DNA from: Desulfobacterales bacterium
GTDB taxonomy: Bacteria > Desulfobacterota > Desulfobacteria > Desulfobacterales > SpSt-501
Assembly: GCA_025454255.1 (NCBI GenBank)
Contig: JALOOU010000082.1
Coordinates: forward strand, 1-41,662
Length of the DNA stretch: 41,662 bases
Reading direction: 5' to 3'
Shown here: piece after piece, positions 25,638 through 35,073 of the stretch
Layout of the letters: every line of letters begins with the position of its first letter
How positions within the stretch are numbered: position 1 is the stretch's first letter
Notes under the pieces: generated by a model
What the model was told of the DNA's origin: nothing
Database searches by the model: none
What the model saw: only the letters and a program-made list of their open reading frames with translations
Position numbers and translations under genes: made by a program

Positions 25638-26792
25638 TCACGCCACCCGCCCCAGGGCGTCCACGATCCGCACCGTGACCACCTTGCGGATGGGAAAGAC
25701 GGCCGCCGCCAGGGCCACGGCGAGGACCGCCAGGGCATCGTAGACCAGGGTCGCGGGGGTGATCGCCAGCACCGGGAAGACATTGCTCACGTACCGGCCC
25801 AGCAGCTGCAGCGCCGGGAAGGTGCCGGCGATGCCCAGCGCCCCGCCCGCCGCGCAGATCACGAGCGACTCCCCCAGGATCATTCCCCCCAGCCGCCAGG
25901 CGCCGAAGCCGAGGGTCTTGAAAACGGCGAACTCGTGCAGGCGTTCGCGCACCGACATGATCATGGTGTTGGCCGCCACCGCCATGATGATGCCGATGAT
26001 GAGAAGGGAGACCATGCGGATCGCCATCAGGATCGCCTCGCTCATGGTCACGAACCCGAGCTGGAAGGCGCGCTCGGTCTCGGTCAGGGTCTCGGCCAGG
26101 GAGTTGCGGAACAGCTCGTCGACCGCCGCGGAGACGGCGGCGGCCGAATCCGCGTCCGCGATCCGGATGACGAAGATGCCGGCATAGTTCGCCCGCCGGG
26201 GGCTGACGGCCTTGAGGCGTTCGTTGAGATAGTCCCAGTGGAAGAAGAGCTGGTTCTCGTCGATGCTCGCGTCCCGGCCGGTATAGATCGCCCGGACCGT
26301 CATCGGCCAGTCGCCGGCGAAGATCGTTCCCTGCAGGCTGATGGCGTCGCCCACCTGCCAGCCGAACCGCCGCGCCAGCCCGCGGCCGACGACGCAGCCC
26401 TTGCGGTCTCGGACGAAGGCACCCCGCTCCTCGTCGGAGACGACGAACTCCGGGTAGAGTTCGAGGTAGGAGGCTGCATCCACCGCGAAATTCGCGAAAA
26501 AATTCTTGCGGTCGAGGTAGATGCCGCCGAACCAGCTCATGTGGGAGATGGCCTGGACGCCGTCGACGGCCCGGATCTTGTCCCCGTAGGCGATCGGCAG
26601 AAAGAAGGTCAGCGAAATGGCGTTGCGGGTGATGAGCCGGTTGGCGGCGGCCGCGGAGACCCCGGCGTACCAGGCATCCACCACGGTGCGCAGCAGGCCG
26701 AAGGCCAGCACGGCCACCGCCACGCCGAAAACGGTCAGAAGCGAGCGCAGCGTGTGCCTAAAGGCATTCCGGAACAGCAGCTTCCACGTCAT
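25638..26792 (-). CDS. ABC transporter permease, MacB/FtsX type (proximal)
   Basis: Paralogous to the distal permease, 384 residues. One N-terminal helix ([17 protein letters not shown]), a periplasmic domain (~35-255), then three helices including [20 protein letters not shown], with the coupling segment [20 protein letters not shown]. Its start overlaps the 3' end of the ATPase gene by 35 nt, showing translational coupling. Two distinct permeases imply a heterodimeric membrane unit served by one ATPase, as in the Lol-like/MacB-like systems. Cargo unknown; lipoprotein, lipid or peptide extraction from the inner membrane is plausible for this type. Confidence 0.9.
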   Translation of the reverse strand: MTWKLLFRNAFRHTLRSLLTVFGVAVAVLAFGLLRTVVDAWYAGVSAAAANRLITRNAISLTFFLPIAYGDKIRAVDGVQAISHMSWFGGIYLDRKNFFANFAVDAASYLELYPEFVVSDEERGAFVRDRKGCVVGRGLARRFGWQVGDAISLQGTIFAGDWPMTVRAIYTGRDASIDENQLFFHWDYLNERLKAVSPRRANYAGIFVIRIADADSAAAVSAAVDELFRNSLAETLTETERAFQLGFVTMSEAILMAIRMVSLLIIGIIMAVAANTMIMSVRERLHEFAVFKTLGFGAWRLGGMILGESLVICAAGGALGIAGTFPALQLLGRYVSNVFPVLAITPATLVYDALAVLAVALAAAVFPIRKVVTVRIVDALGRVA

Positions 26793-27370
26793 GCGCGAGA
26801 ACGCCCTTGTCGAGGTGTTTGACGGTGCCGGCCCGCCGGGCCGCGCGGGGGTCGTGGGTCACCATGATGACGGTTTTGCCCATCTCCCGGCTCAGCCGCT
26901 CCAGCAGCACCAGCACATCATCGGCCGCGGCGCGGTCCAGATCGCCCGTGGGTTCATCGGCCACGATCAGGGTCGGGTCGGTGACCAGCGCGCGCGCGAT
27001 GGCCACCCGCTGCTGCTGGCCGCCGGAGAGCTGGCGCGGGTAGTGGTCCATGCGGTCCCCCAGGTTGACGAGGTTGAGCACCGTGTCGACCTGCTGCCGG
27101 CGGCGGCGGCGGGAGAGGTCGGTGAGGATGAGCGGCAGCTCGACGTTTTCGAAGGCCGTCAGCACCGGGATGAGATTGTAGAACTGGAAAACGAAGCCGA
27201 CGTGGGCCGCCCGCCAGGCCGCCAGGTCGGTCTCGAGGCCCCATCAGGGCCAAAAACTCCCCCGCGGCGATGGATAAGGATATCTCCTCCAGCACCGGGA
27301 TCAGCTGGCTGCCGCGGCGGTAGGATTTGGAGATGCGGCGGATTTCGACGACGACCGCAGCGGAGTTCAT
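26758..27370 (-). pseudogene. MacB/LolD-type ABC ATPase with Walker A deleted and frame broken
   Basis: The N-terminal frame (MNSAAVVVEIRRISKSYRRG) runs to EFLALMGP and then becomes nonsense. A second frame resumes with [20 protein letters not shown] and continues through the Q-loop, [15 protein letters not shown], Walker B ([12 protein letters not shown]) and the H-loop (VMVTHDP) to the stop at 26758. What is missing is the roughly 30-35 residues that normally follow LMGP, including SGSGKTT with the ATP-binding lysine. The junction near 27240 lies at GGGGCC. As read, the protein could not bind ATP. It is flanked by an intact adaptor and two intact permeases, so a recent deletion or an assembly error is more likely than long decay. 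Confidence 0.85.
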
Positions 27371-27410
27371 CGGCAGCGACTCACATCGAAAAGGTTGCCT
27401 GAGGCGGCCG

Positions 27411-27439
27411 CGAAACCGCGGCTGCAAGCCGCTCCCACA
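27411..27439. repeat. REP-like palindromic element, copy 1
   Basis: Core GCGGCT-GCA-AGCCGC within CGAAACCGCGGC...GCCGCTCCCACA. A near-identical element lies at 33931-33958. On the other strand it reads TGTGGGAGCGGCTTGCAGCC, the type of short extragenic palindrome widespread in proteobacteria. It lies between the adaptor and ATPase genes of the MacAB-like operon. Confidence 0.6.
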
Positions 27440-27503
27440 GACGAGCGCACACCGGGGCCGGCGGCGCCCGCCCCGCGGCCGAGCGGGTTATCCGGCCCCG
27501 CTC

Positions 27504-28721
27504 TCACTTCTGGGGTACCGACACGCGCGCCCCATCCTTCAGTTTTGCCAGCGGGGAGAGGGCGATGCGGCTGCCGAGCGCCGGCCCCTCCCGCAGTTCC
27601 ACCATCTCTCCCAGGCGCCGGCCGAGCTCAACCGGCACCGCGCGCACCTCTTCGCCCTGCAGCACAAACAGCCGCGGGCCGCCGTCGTTTTGGGCCACCG
27701 CGGCCGCCGGCACGGCGCGCACGGGGGCTTTCTCCTCCGGGCCGATGGCACGGGAGAGGAACGCCACCTTGGCGCTCATATCGGGCAGGATGCCCGGGGT
27801 GCGCTCGGCAAAGGCGACCTTGACCGCGATCGAGGCCTTGCTGCGGTCGGCCGTGGGCAGGATCATGTGCACCCGGCCGGGGAAGCGCGCGTCCGGAAAG
27901 GCATCCAGGCGAATCTCGCAGGGCTGCCCCTGCGCCACCCGGGCGATGTTGGACTCCGACACGTCCACCTCCACCAACAGCGAGTCCATGTCGGCGATGG
28001 TCACCACGGCCGCCTTGGCATCCGCCGTGGCCGCCAGCGGGGTGACGATGTCGCCGATGTCGGCGTTCTTGGTCAGCACCACCGCATCGAAGGGCGCGCG
28101 GATGTTGGTGTAGTCGAGCAGCACGCCCGCCTCCGCGAGCGCCGCCTGGGCGGCGCGCAGGGCGGCGGAGAGCCCCTCCACGGAGGCCGCGGCGGTGCGG
28201 TAGCGGGCCTCGGCCGCATCGAAAAGGGAGCGGGCAATCGTCCCCGTGGCGACGAGCGCCTTTTTGCGCTCGTAGTCGAGGCCGGCGTTGACCCACTCGG
28301 CCCGGGCCTGCTCCAGCTGGTGGCGGGCGGCCGCGGCGTTGTGGCGCGCGCGCTCGTGCGCCGCGGCGGCGTCCTTGTTTTCCAGCCGGGCGATGATCTG
28401 CCCCTCCCGGACGCGGCTGCCCTCCTCGACCCCCAGAAAAACGAGCCGCCCGGTCACCTTGGAGGCGACTGCGGATTTGCGGTCCGCCACCACATAGCCG
28501 CTGGCGTTGAGCAGGGTGAGCGCCTGGGAGGGGAAGAGGTTCTGCACGACCGCCGCCTGGATCTCCACCGCGGGGGTGAGCCACCCCAGATGGTACGCCG
28601 CCGCACCCGCCGCGAGCAGCACGAGCAGCGCCGCCGCCCAGCCGAGCCGCTTCCGGCGCCTCGCCCCCGGCCGCAGCGAGGGCTTTTCGATCCGCAGCTT
28701 GTTCAGGTCGCTATGAGACAT
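27504..28721 (-). CDS. Periplasmic adaptor (membrane fusion) subunit, MacA-like
   Basis: Bridges an inner-membrane ABC exporter to an outer-membrane channel or shuttles cargo across the periplasm. The ~405-residue product has an N-terminal membrane anchor (LGWAAALLVLLAAGAAAYHL, ~27-47), half of a lipoyl domain (KVTGRLVFLGVEEGSRVREG), a coiled-coil hairpin (~105-210, Ala/Glu/Arg-rich), the second lipoyl half (YTNIRAPFDAVVL) and C-terminal beta-barrel domains. The start is taken as the ATG at 28721 with GAGG nine bases upstream; a GTG two codons earlier is equally possible. It is first in the operon with the broken ATPase and two permeases; a 133-bp gap holding a REP element follows it. Confidence 0.9.
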   Translation of the reverse strand: MSHSDLNKLRIEKPSLRPGARRRKRLGWAAALLVLLAAGAAAYHLGWLTPAVEIQAAVVQNLFPSQALTLLNASGYVVADRKSAVASKVTGRLVFLGVEEGSRVREGQIIARLENKDAAAAHERARHNAAAARHQLEQARAEWVNAGLDYERKKALVATGTIARSLFDAAEARYRTAAASVEGLSAALRAAQAALAEAGVLLDYTNIRAPFDAVVLTKNADIGDIVTPLAATADAKAAVVTIADMDSLLVEVDVSESNIARVAQGQPCEIRLDAFPDARFPGRVHMILPTADRSKASIAVKVAFAERTPGILPDMSAKVAFLSRAIGPEEKAPVRAVPAAAVAQNDGGPRLFVLQGEEVRAVPVELGRRLGEMVELREGPALGSRIALSPLAKLKDGARVSVPQK

Positions 28722-28747
28722 CCTCACCGCCTCGATCAGAGATGATC

Positions 28748-28777
28748 TTTATACCACAATGCAGGGATTCGGAACAA
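28748..28777 (-). promoter_or_regulatory. Candidate promoter of the MacAB-like operon
   Basis: Minus strand: TTGTTC (28777-28772), 18-bp spacer, TATAAA (28753-28748). The -10 matches five of six consensus bases; the -35 is weak. Confidence 0.4.
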
Positions 28778-28832
28778 CCGCAGCGACCGGCCGCAGGGCG
28801 GTCGAAACCGGCCGGCCCACGAAGCGCGCAAC

Positions 28833-29954
28833 CTAATCGAGCCGCTTGCGAAACCGGCCGATGGCGGCGGCGAAAACTATCCCGCCCAGGGCGGCCAGCT
28901 CCGCGAACTGCGGCCACAGGACCGCAACGCCGGTACCCTTGAGGAAAACGCCCCGGATGATGACCAGAAAGTGGCTGAGCGGGTTGAGGTGGGTCAGCCA
29001 CTGCACCGGGGCGGGCATGTTGGCGATGGGAAAGACGAACCCGCTCAGCATGAAAAACGGCAGGATGAAAAAGAAATTGGTCATCATGGCCTGCTGCTGG
29101 GTCCGGGACACGCTGGAGATGAGCAGCCCGATGCCGAGCGTACTCGACAGAAAGATCAAGCTTGCGGCCAGCAGCAGGAGGGCATTGCCCGCCATGGGGA
29201 TCTGGAACCACAGCCGGGCGAAGAGGATCACCATCCCCATCTGGGCCTGGGCGATGAGGATGAAGGGGATGGTCTTGCCTAATATGAATTCGGAAGCGGT
29301 GAGCGGGGTCACGATCAGCTGCTCCATGGTCCCGGCCTCCTTCTCCCGCACCACGGCCATCGAGGTGAAGAGCAGCGACAGCAGCATGACCAGGAAGGCG
29401 ACGATGCCCGGCACATAAAAATACTGGCTGTCCAGGTTGGGGTTGTACCAGGTGCGGACCCGGCCGTCGATCTCGCCGAAGTCGATGTGCCGGCGATGGA
29501 TCTCGCGCAGCAGCTCGGAGTTGAAGCTGTCGAGCACGCTCATGCTGTAGGCGATCCGGACGCCCGCCATGTTGCTCATGCTGCCGTCGACGAGGATCTG
29601 GATCTCCGCCGTCTCCCCTTTGCGGATACGGGCGCTGAAATCCGGCGGGATCTGCAGGCCGATGTCCACCGCGCGCCGCAGCAGCAGGCGGTCGAGCTGC
29701 CGCGGGTCCGGGAGGGTGTGGGTCACGCGGAAGGTGGGGCTGGCGTCGAAGGCCTCCACGAGCCGCCGGCTTTCCGGCGTGCGCGCCTGGTCGACGACCG
29801 CCACCGTGACGTCGCGCACGTCGGTGGTGACGACATAGCCGAAGAGCACCATCTGGACCAGGGGCGCGATGACCAAAAGCGGCCGGTTCTTGCGGTCGCG
29901 GAAGAGCTGGATAAACTCCTTGCGCACCAGCTCGCGCACGCGCGGCCAGTTCAT
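28833..29954 (-). CDS. ABC-2 type permease (YbhR/YhhJ-like), distal
   Basis: Inner-membrane exporter subunit of 373 residues: an N-terminal helix in LLVIAPLVQMVLFGYVVTTD, a large periplasmic domain (~40-175), then five helices with the ABC-2 signature region VREKEAGTMEQLIVTPLTASEF (coupling helix) and the PIANMPAPVQWLTHLNPL segment typical of drug-efflux ABC-2 proteins. The start at 29954 is set by AGGAGGGG nine bases upstream and lies 2 nt after the preceding stop. Last gene of the five-gene operon. It pairs with the paralogue before it as a heterodimeric membrane unit. Confidence 0.92.
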   Translation of the reverse strand: MNWPRVRELVRKEFIQLFRDRKNRPLLVIAPLVQMVLFGYVVTTDVRDVTVAVVDQARTPESRRLVEAFDASPTFRVTHTLPDPRQLDRLLLRRAVDIGLQIPPDFSARIRKGETAEIQILVDGSMSNMAGVRIAYSMSVLDSFNSELLREIHRRHIDFGEIDGRVRTWYNPNLDSQYFYVPGIVAFLVMLLSLLFTSMAVVREKEAGTMEQLIVTPLTASEFILGKTIPFILIAQAQMGMVILFARLWFQIPMAGNALLLLAASLIFLSSTLGIGLLISSVSRTQQQAMMTNFFFILPFFMLSGFVFPIANMPAPVQWLTHLNPLSHFLVIIRGVFLKGTGVAVLWPQFAELAALGGIVFAAAIGRFRKRLD

Positions 29955-29956
29955 CT

Positions 29957-31090
29957 TCAGAGCCCCTCCTTTTTCAACGCGCGGATGTTGAGCCCCACCA
30001 GCAGGAGCGCCATGGCGGCGAGCACGAGAAAGCTCGGCCACAGCTGCACCAGCGGGAGGCCCCGCAGGTACAGGCCGTTGAGAATGTCGATGTAGTAGGT
30101 GGCCGGCACGACCCAGGAGACCGCCTTGAGCGCGGCCGGCATGTTCTGTTGCGGGAACACGAAATCGGAGAGCAGCAGCGAGGGCAGATAGGTGACCAGC
30201 ACCGCCAGCTGGTTGGCCACGAGCTGGGATCGGGTCTTGACGGAGATCAGCAGCCCGGTGCTCAGCGCCACCAGGATGTAGATGCCGGAGGCGAGGATCA
30301 TCAGCCAGAAGCTCGCCTTCATGACCACGCCGAAGAGCGCCTGGCCCATTGCGATCGCCACCAGCACGTCGATGAGGGTGATGAAAAAATAGGGGATGGC
30401 CTTGCCCAGGAAAAACTCGCCGGCCCGCAAAGGCAGCGCGCGCAGGGTCTCCATCGTGCCGTTCTCGTATTCCCGGGCGACCACCATCGAGGTCAGCAGC
30501 GCCCCGACGATCATGATGATGACGGCGATGATTCCGGGGACGATGAAGTTGCGGCTCTCCAGATCCTCGTTGAACCAGACGCGGATGCGGCCCTCGACCG
30601 GCGGCCGGATCGGTTCCCGGCCCTGGCGGTTCAGGGCGGCGCGCAGGCTGCGCTCGTTCGCCTGGGCGATGAAGGCCGTGATGAAGGCCCGGGTGTTGCC
30701 GGCGGTGTTGGGGTCGCTGCCGTCGATCACGACCTGGAGGGCGCTTTTGCGGTCGGCCTTGAGATCGGCGCTCCAGCCGGGCGGGATGACGATGCCCATG
30801 ACGGCCCGGTTGCGCTCGAGCAGCTGCGTGAGGGCGGCCGTGGAGGGCGGATGGGCAGCGACGCTGAAATAGACCGAGGCGCCCAGCCGCCGGATGAAAT
30901 CCCGGCTCTCCGGCGTGCGGTCGTGGTCGACGACCGCCGTGGGGATGTGCTCCACGTCGAGGCTGAGCGCGTAGCCGAAGAGCAGAATCAGGAGCAGCGG
31001 GATGATGAAGGCCAGATACAGGCTGCGGAAGTCCCGCAGGAGGTGGTAGCCCTCCTTGCGGGCGACGGCTTTGACCTTGCGCAGGTTCAC
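29957..31090 (-). CDS. ABC-2 type permease (YbhS-like), proximal
   Basis: A 377-residue paralogue of the distal permease: N-terminal helix (AFIIPLLLILLFGYALSL), periplasmic domain with VVDHDRTPESRDFIRRL, then membrane helices containing VAREYENGTMETLRALPLRA and the FPQQNMPAALKAVSW loop. The GTG start at 31090 overlaps the ATPase stop as GTGA, a classic coupling arrangement; an open frame extending further upstream is the ATPase read in another frame. Together with its partner it forms the membrane pore of a YbhFSR-like multidrug or cation exporter. Confidence 0.92.
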   Translation of the reverse strand: MNLRKVKAVARKEGYHLLRDFRSLYLAFIIPLLLILLFGYALSLDVEHIPTAVVDHDRTPESRDFIRRLGASVYFSVAAHPPSTAALTQLLERNRAVMGIVIPPGWSADLKADRKSALQVVIDGSDPNTAGNTRAFITAFIAQANERSLRAALNRQGREPIRPPVEGRIRVWFNEDLESRNFIVPGIIAVIIMIVGALLTSMVVAREYENGTMETLRALPLRAGEFFLGKAIPYFFITLIDVLVAIAMGQALFGVVMKASFWLMILASGIYILVALSTGLLISVKTRSQLVANQLAVLVTYLPSLLLSDFVFPQQNMPAALKAVSWVVPATYYIDILNGLYLRGLPLVQLWPSFLVLAAMALLLVGLNIRALKKEGL

Positions 31091-31822
31091 GGGGCCCCCG
31101 GTTTCATCAGGGCCACGAAGGCATCCTCCAGGCCCGCCTCCGGCCGGCCGGGCAGGACCTCGGCCACGATCCCCTCCGGCGGCCCGCTCGCCACGATCCG
31201 GCCGGCGTTGATCATCACCACTCGGTCGCAGTGGCGGGCCTCGTCCATGTAATGGGTGGTGACGAGGACCGTCACCCCCTCGCCCGCGAGCCGGCGGATG
31301 AACTCCCAGAAATGCCGCCGCGTGATGGGATCGACCCCCGAGGTGGGCTCGTCCAGAAAAAGCAGCCGCGGCCGGTGCAGCAGGGCGCAGCCCAGAGCGA
31401 GGCGCTGGCGCCACCCCGGCGGCAGCTCGCGGGTGAGGCGGTCGCGCACCGCGGAGAGCCGCGTCACCCCGAAGACCCACTCGATGCGCTGCGGCCACTG
31501 TTCGACCGGTACGTTGTAGATCCCCAGGTAGAAGCGGATGTTCTCGAAGGGCGTCAGGTCGGGGTACAGCGAGAACTTCTGGGACATATAGCCGATGGCC
31601 TGCTTTATGCGCTCGGGCTCGGTGGCGAGATCGAAGCCGGCGACACGGCCGGCGCCGCTCGTGGGGGCGAGGATGCCGCAGAGCATGCGGATGGTGGTGG
31701 ACTTGCCGGCGCCGTTCGGTCCGAGGACGCCGAAGATCTCGCCCGTACGCACGCAGAAGCTGATGCGGTCAACGGCCGTGAAGGCGCCGAAGCGCTTGAC
31801 CAGCTCCGTCACGACGAGGGCG

Positions 31823-31839
<17 letters not shown>
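31087..31839 (-). CDS. ABC ATPase, second of a pair (YbhF C-terminal-half-like)
   Basis: Cytoplasmic ATPase of 250 residues. Walker A is GPNGAGKST, Walker B LLFLDEPTSG and the H-loop is intact (VTTHYMDEA), but the LSGGQ signature is replaced by LPPGWRQR. This is the same degeneracy seen in the C-terminal half of the fused YbhF ATPase. It overlaps the upstream ATPase by 17 nt and the downstream permease by 4 nt. With the first ATPase it should form a heterodimer in which the nucleotide site built from this Walker A and the partner's LSGGM is the competent one (inference). Confidence 0.92.
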
Positions 31840-32578
<739 letters not shown>

Positions 32579-32600
32579 AGGGTCTGCGGCCGGGCGGCGG

Positions 32601-33767
32601 TCAGCGGAACCAGGCATCGGCGGGCATCCCGGATTTGAGCTCTGAGTTCGGGTTCGGGACGGAAATTTTCACCAGATAGACGAGCTTGACCCGTTCCTTT
32701 TGGGTCTGGATGATCTTGGGGGTGAACTCGGCCTGCGGCGATATGAAGGCCACCTGCCCCGCGTAGGTCTTCTCGGGGAAGGTGTCGATCTTTACATCCA
32801 CCGGCTGGCCGGGTCGAACCTTGCCGATCTCGGGCTCACCCACAAAGACCTTGAGGTCCACGACGCTCAGGTCGGCGATGGAGAACACCTCGCGGCCGGG
32901 CGCCACCACCTCTCCCGGCTCCACGTTGCGGTTGACGACCACCCCGGCAAAAGGCGCCCGCAGTTCGGTGTAAGCCACCTGGATGTCGGCCAGGTTGAGA
33001 GCGGCACGGGCGGAGGCCGCCTGGGCGCGGGCGGCCTCGACCTCCTGTTCGAAGGCCTGGATTTTTTGGAGGTTGCTCTGCGCCAGGCGCAGGGCGGCCT
33101 GCCCCTCGGCCAGCCGGGAGCGGGCGGTCTCGATCTCCTCGCGCCGCGAACCCTCCTGCGCCAAGCGGTAGGCCTCCCGCGCGCGGCCGTGCTCCTTGAG
33201 GGCCGTCTGGAAAGCAAGCTCGGCGTTGTCGCGGGTGCGCTCGGCCACGACCCCCTTTTGGAAGAGTGCGTCGTTGCGCTCCTTCTCCCGGCGGGCGTTG
33301 TCGCGGGCGGCCTGGGCGGCCTCCACGGCCAGCCGCGCCCGCTCCACTTCCTGGACGCGGAACCCCGACTCCGCCTGCGCCAGCTGCGCCTGCAGCGCCT
33401 CGACGGCGGCCGCGGCCCGCTCGACTTCCACCGGCAGCACCCGGCGATTGACCTCCAGAACGATCTCGGCCTGCTTGACCTGCTCCTCGGCCCGCCGCAG
33501 CCCGGCGCGCGCCTGCTCGCGCTGAGCGTCGAACTCTTCCCGATCGACAACGGCCAGAAGCTCCCCGGGCTGCACGCGCCGTCCCTCGTCGGCCACGACC
33601 GACCGGACGCGTCCGCTGATCTGGAAGGCGACGTTGGACTGCGTCGCTTCGATGGTGCCCGAGTAGTAAAGTTCCGCACCGCGACGGGAGCGCTGCCCCC
33701 AGAGGACCAGCCCGCCGACGGCAACCATAAGGAGCACGAACGCAGGTAGAAGCAAGCGCTTTTTCAC
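32601..33767 (-). CDS. HlyD/YbhG-type membrane fusion protein
   Basis: First gene of a YbhGFSR-like exporter operon. The 388-residue product has an N-terminal anchor (LLLPAFVLLMVAVGGLVLW, ~4-23), split lipoyl halves (SGRVRSVVADEGRRVQPG and YTELRAPFAGVVVNRNVEPG), and a long Ala/Glu/Arg coiled coil (~75-255) between them. GTG start with GGGAGG six bases upstream. It would link the inner-membrane ABC-2 pump to an outer-membrane TolC-like channel, which is not encoded in the window. Confidence 0.92.
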   Translation of the reverse strand: MKKRLLLPAFVLLMVAVGGLVLWGQRSRRGAELYYSGTIEATQSNVAFQISGRVRSVVADEGRRVQPGELLAVVDREEFDAQREQARAGLRRAEEQVKQAEIVLEVNRRVLPVEVERAAAAVEALQAQLAQAESGFRVQEVERARLAVEAAQAARDNARREKERNDALFQKGVVAERTRDNAELAFQTALKEHGRAREAYRLAQEGSRREEIETARSRLAEGQAALRLAQSNLQKIQAFEQEVEAARAQAASARAALNLADIQVAYTELRAPFAGVVVNRNVEPGEVVAPGREVFSIADLSVVDLKVFVGEPEIGKVRPGQPVDVKIDTFPEKTYAGQVAFISPQAEFTPKIIQTQKERVKLVYLVKISVPNPNSELKSGMPADAWFR

Positions 33768-33793
33768 GAGCGGCCTCCCGATCCCTGAACTCG

Positions 33794-33822
33794 AATCTAT
33801 CGGAATTTCAAACGCCTTTCAA
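33794..33822 (-). promoter_or_regulatory. Promoter of the YbhGFSR-like operon
   Basis: Minus strand: TTGAAA (33822-33817), 17-bp spacer, TAGATT (33799-33794). The predicted start of transcription is ~20 nt before the GTG. No operator was recognised. Confidence 0.5.
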
Positions 33823-33930
33823 GCGCGAAAGGGGCTCGCGGAGGCAGGCGACGGCCGGGCGCGAGCGGACCCTTTCAATTGCGTCTGGCGGGCTTTTTCC
33901 TGTACGCGTCCCGCCTGGCGGGCCCGCAAT

Positions 33931-33958
33931 CGAATCGCGGCTGGAAGCCGCTCCCGCA
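33931..33958. repeat. REP-like palindromic element, copy 2
   Basis: CGAATCGCGGCTGGAAGCCG followed by CTCCCGCA, matching the copy at 27411 at all but a few positions. It sits between the divergent efflux-operon and cold-shock promoters. Confidence 0.6.
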
Positions 33959-34045
33959 CCATTTGGACCTACTCGCTGACGAAGCGTCGGCGCCGGCGGC
34001 GGACAACACTCATTTCTGCTCTCCAAACCGTGCAAGAATAAATGC

Positions 34046-34074
34046 TTGACCGGGGTGCGGTTCGGGATTAGTAT
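34046..34074 (+). promoter_or_regulatory. Promoter of the cold-shock gene
   Basis: TTGACC (34046-34051), 17-bp spacer, TAGTAT (34069-34074). Each box matches five of six consensus bases. It yields a leader of about 160 nt, long as in cold-inducible csp mRNAs. Confidence 0.65.
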
Positions 34075-34153
34075 ACAGTGTGCTCGGCGCAGACTCCTCG
34101 ATGGGCGCGCGGGGCAACAAGGTTGGATGAAACATTCTGAAGTGTCGGATGGG

Positions 34154-34187
34154 GCCACTGCACTCGCCAACGTGTGGTGGTTTTTTT
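34154..34187 (+). terminator. Terminator-like hairpin in the cold-shock leader (possible attenuator)
   Basis: CCACTGCAC (34155-34163), loop TCGCCAAC, GTGTGGTGG (34172-34180): a 9-bp stem with two central G-U pairs, then seven T (34181-34187). It lies between the promoter and the ATG of the gene it precedes, so it would stop most transcripts unless melted. Confidence 0.55.
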
Positions 34188-34240
34188 CTGCCGGCGTTCG
34201 CGTCCGCCTTTGAAAATCCGATGAAAGGAGGATGCAAGCG

Positions 34241-34438
34241 ATGCAAGGCCAAGTCAAGTGGTTCAACGAGGCAAAAGGGTTCGGCTTTATTGCCGCCGAG
34301 GACGGCACGGATGTGTTCGTGCACTTCAGCGCCATCCAGGGCAGCGGTTTCAAGACTCTGGGCGAAGGCCAGTCGGTCAGCTTCGAAGTTCAGCGCGGCC
34401 CGAAGGGTTTGTCGGCAGTCAATGTCCAGCCGCTTTAA
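34241..34438 (+). CDS. Cold-shock domain protein (CspA family)
   Basis: Single-stranded RNA/DNA-binding beta barrel of 65 residues that melts RNA secondary structure. Both nucleic-acid motifs are present: RNP1 KGFGFI and RNP2 VFVHF, in the order typical of CspA ([13 protein letters not shown]... DVFVHFSAI). The start at 34241 is preferred over the ATG at 34232 because AGGAGG (34226-34231) is then nine bases upstream, and the protein starts in register with the family. It has its own promoter and a long leader, and is followed by an RRM-protein gene after a hairpin. Members of this family can act as transcription antiterminators. Confidence 0.95.
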   Translation: MQGQVKWFNEAKGFGFIAAEDGTDVFVHFSAIQGSGFKTLGEGQSVSFEVQRGPKGLSAVNVQPL

Positions 34439-34501
34439 CCAGACACCCTGAAGCAGGCACTCCGCCGCGCCAGCGACAGCGCGCCTGCTCTCCTTCGCTT
34501 A

Positions 34502-34540
34502 GGCCGCAGCGGCTGCAGGCGCTGCGGCCCAAGCCCTTTT
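34502..34540 (+). terminator. Hairpin between csp and the RRM gene (terminator/attenuator)
   Basis: GGCCGCAGCG (34502-34511), 8-nt loop, CGCTGCGGCC (34520-34529): perfect 10-bp stem, with TTTT eight bases later. It ends 19 nt before the RRM gene; because no separate promoter is seen for that gene, partial read-through is likely. Confidence 0.55.
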
Positions 34541-34558
34541 CCCAGAAAGGATCATGTC

Positions 34559-34891
34559 ATGAACAAGCGACTCTACATCGGCAACCTCTCCAGTGACGTG
34601 ACGGAGCAGGACCTGACGCACAATTTTTCCACGGTGGGCAAAGTGGCGACGGTCGCCATCATCAAAGACCGCTTCTCCAACCAGAGCAAGGGCTTCGGGT
34701 TCGTGGAAATGGAGAGCGAGGAGGACGCCCGCAAGGCCATCGCGCAGTTCAACGGCGGCGAATTGCGGGGAAAAAAGATCACCGTCAGCGAGGCGCGCGA
34801 ACGCAAGGAGCGCGAGGGCGGCTTCGGCGGCGGCCGGTCCGGGTCCGGTTTTTCCCGTGGCCCGGGCGGAGGCGGCGGCCGGCGCTATTAG
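34559..34891 (+). CDS. RRM-type RNA-binding protein with glycine-rich tail
   Basis: RNA chaperone-like protein of 110 residues. One RNA recognition motif (~1-80) with RNP2 LYIGNL at residues ~5-10 and RNP1 KGFGFVEM at ~45-52, followed by an Arg/Gly-rich tail (~85-110) as in plant and cyanobacterial glycine-rich RNA-binding proteins. In cyanobacteria such proteins are cold-regulated; here the pairing with a cold-shock gene suggests the same use. AAAGGA lies a few bases before the ATG. It is followed by a strong hairpin shared with a small convergent gene. Confidence 0.93.
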   Translation: MNKRLYIGNLSSDVTEQDLTHNFSTVGKVATVAIIKDRFSNQSKGFGFVEMESEEDARKAIAQFNGGELRGKKITVSEARERKEREGGFGGGRSGSGFSRGPGGGGGRRY

Positions 34892-35037
34892 CCGGGAGGA
34901 GCTCGCACCGCCGCCGGCGTGGTTTCAGGCGCCGCAGCGGCTGCATTCCGCCCTGCCGTGGTGCAGGCTTCCCTGTTTTGCTTACCCGTTGGGATAAACG
35001 CCCCGGGCCTGCGCGCCTTTCGTTCCCGCGTGGCGGT

Positions 35038-35071
35038 ATGGTTCCTGCGCCCTCGGCGGCGCAGGAACCAT
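35038..35071. terminator. Bidirectional terminator hairpin
   Basis: ATGGTTCCTGCGC (35038-35050), 8-nt loop, GCGCAGGAACCAT (35059-35071): perfect 13-bp stem. It sits 2 nt beyond the stop of the small convergent gene and downstream of the csp-RRM unit, with a T-rich run ten bases further on the plus strand. Confidence 0.7.
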
Positions 35072-35073
35072 GG

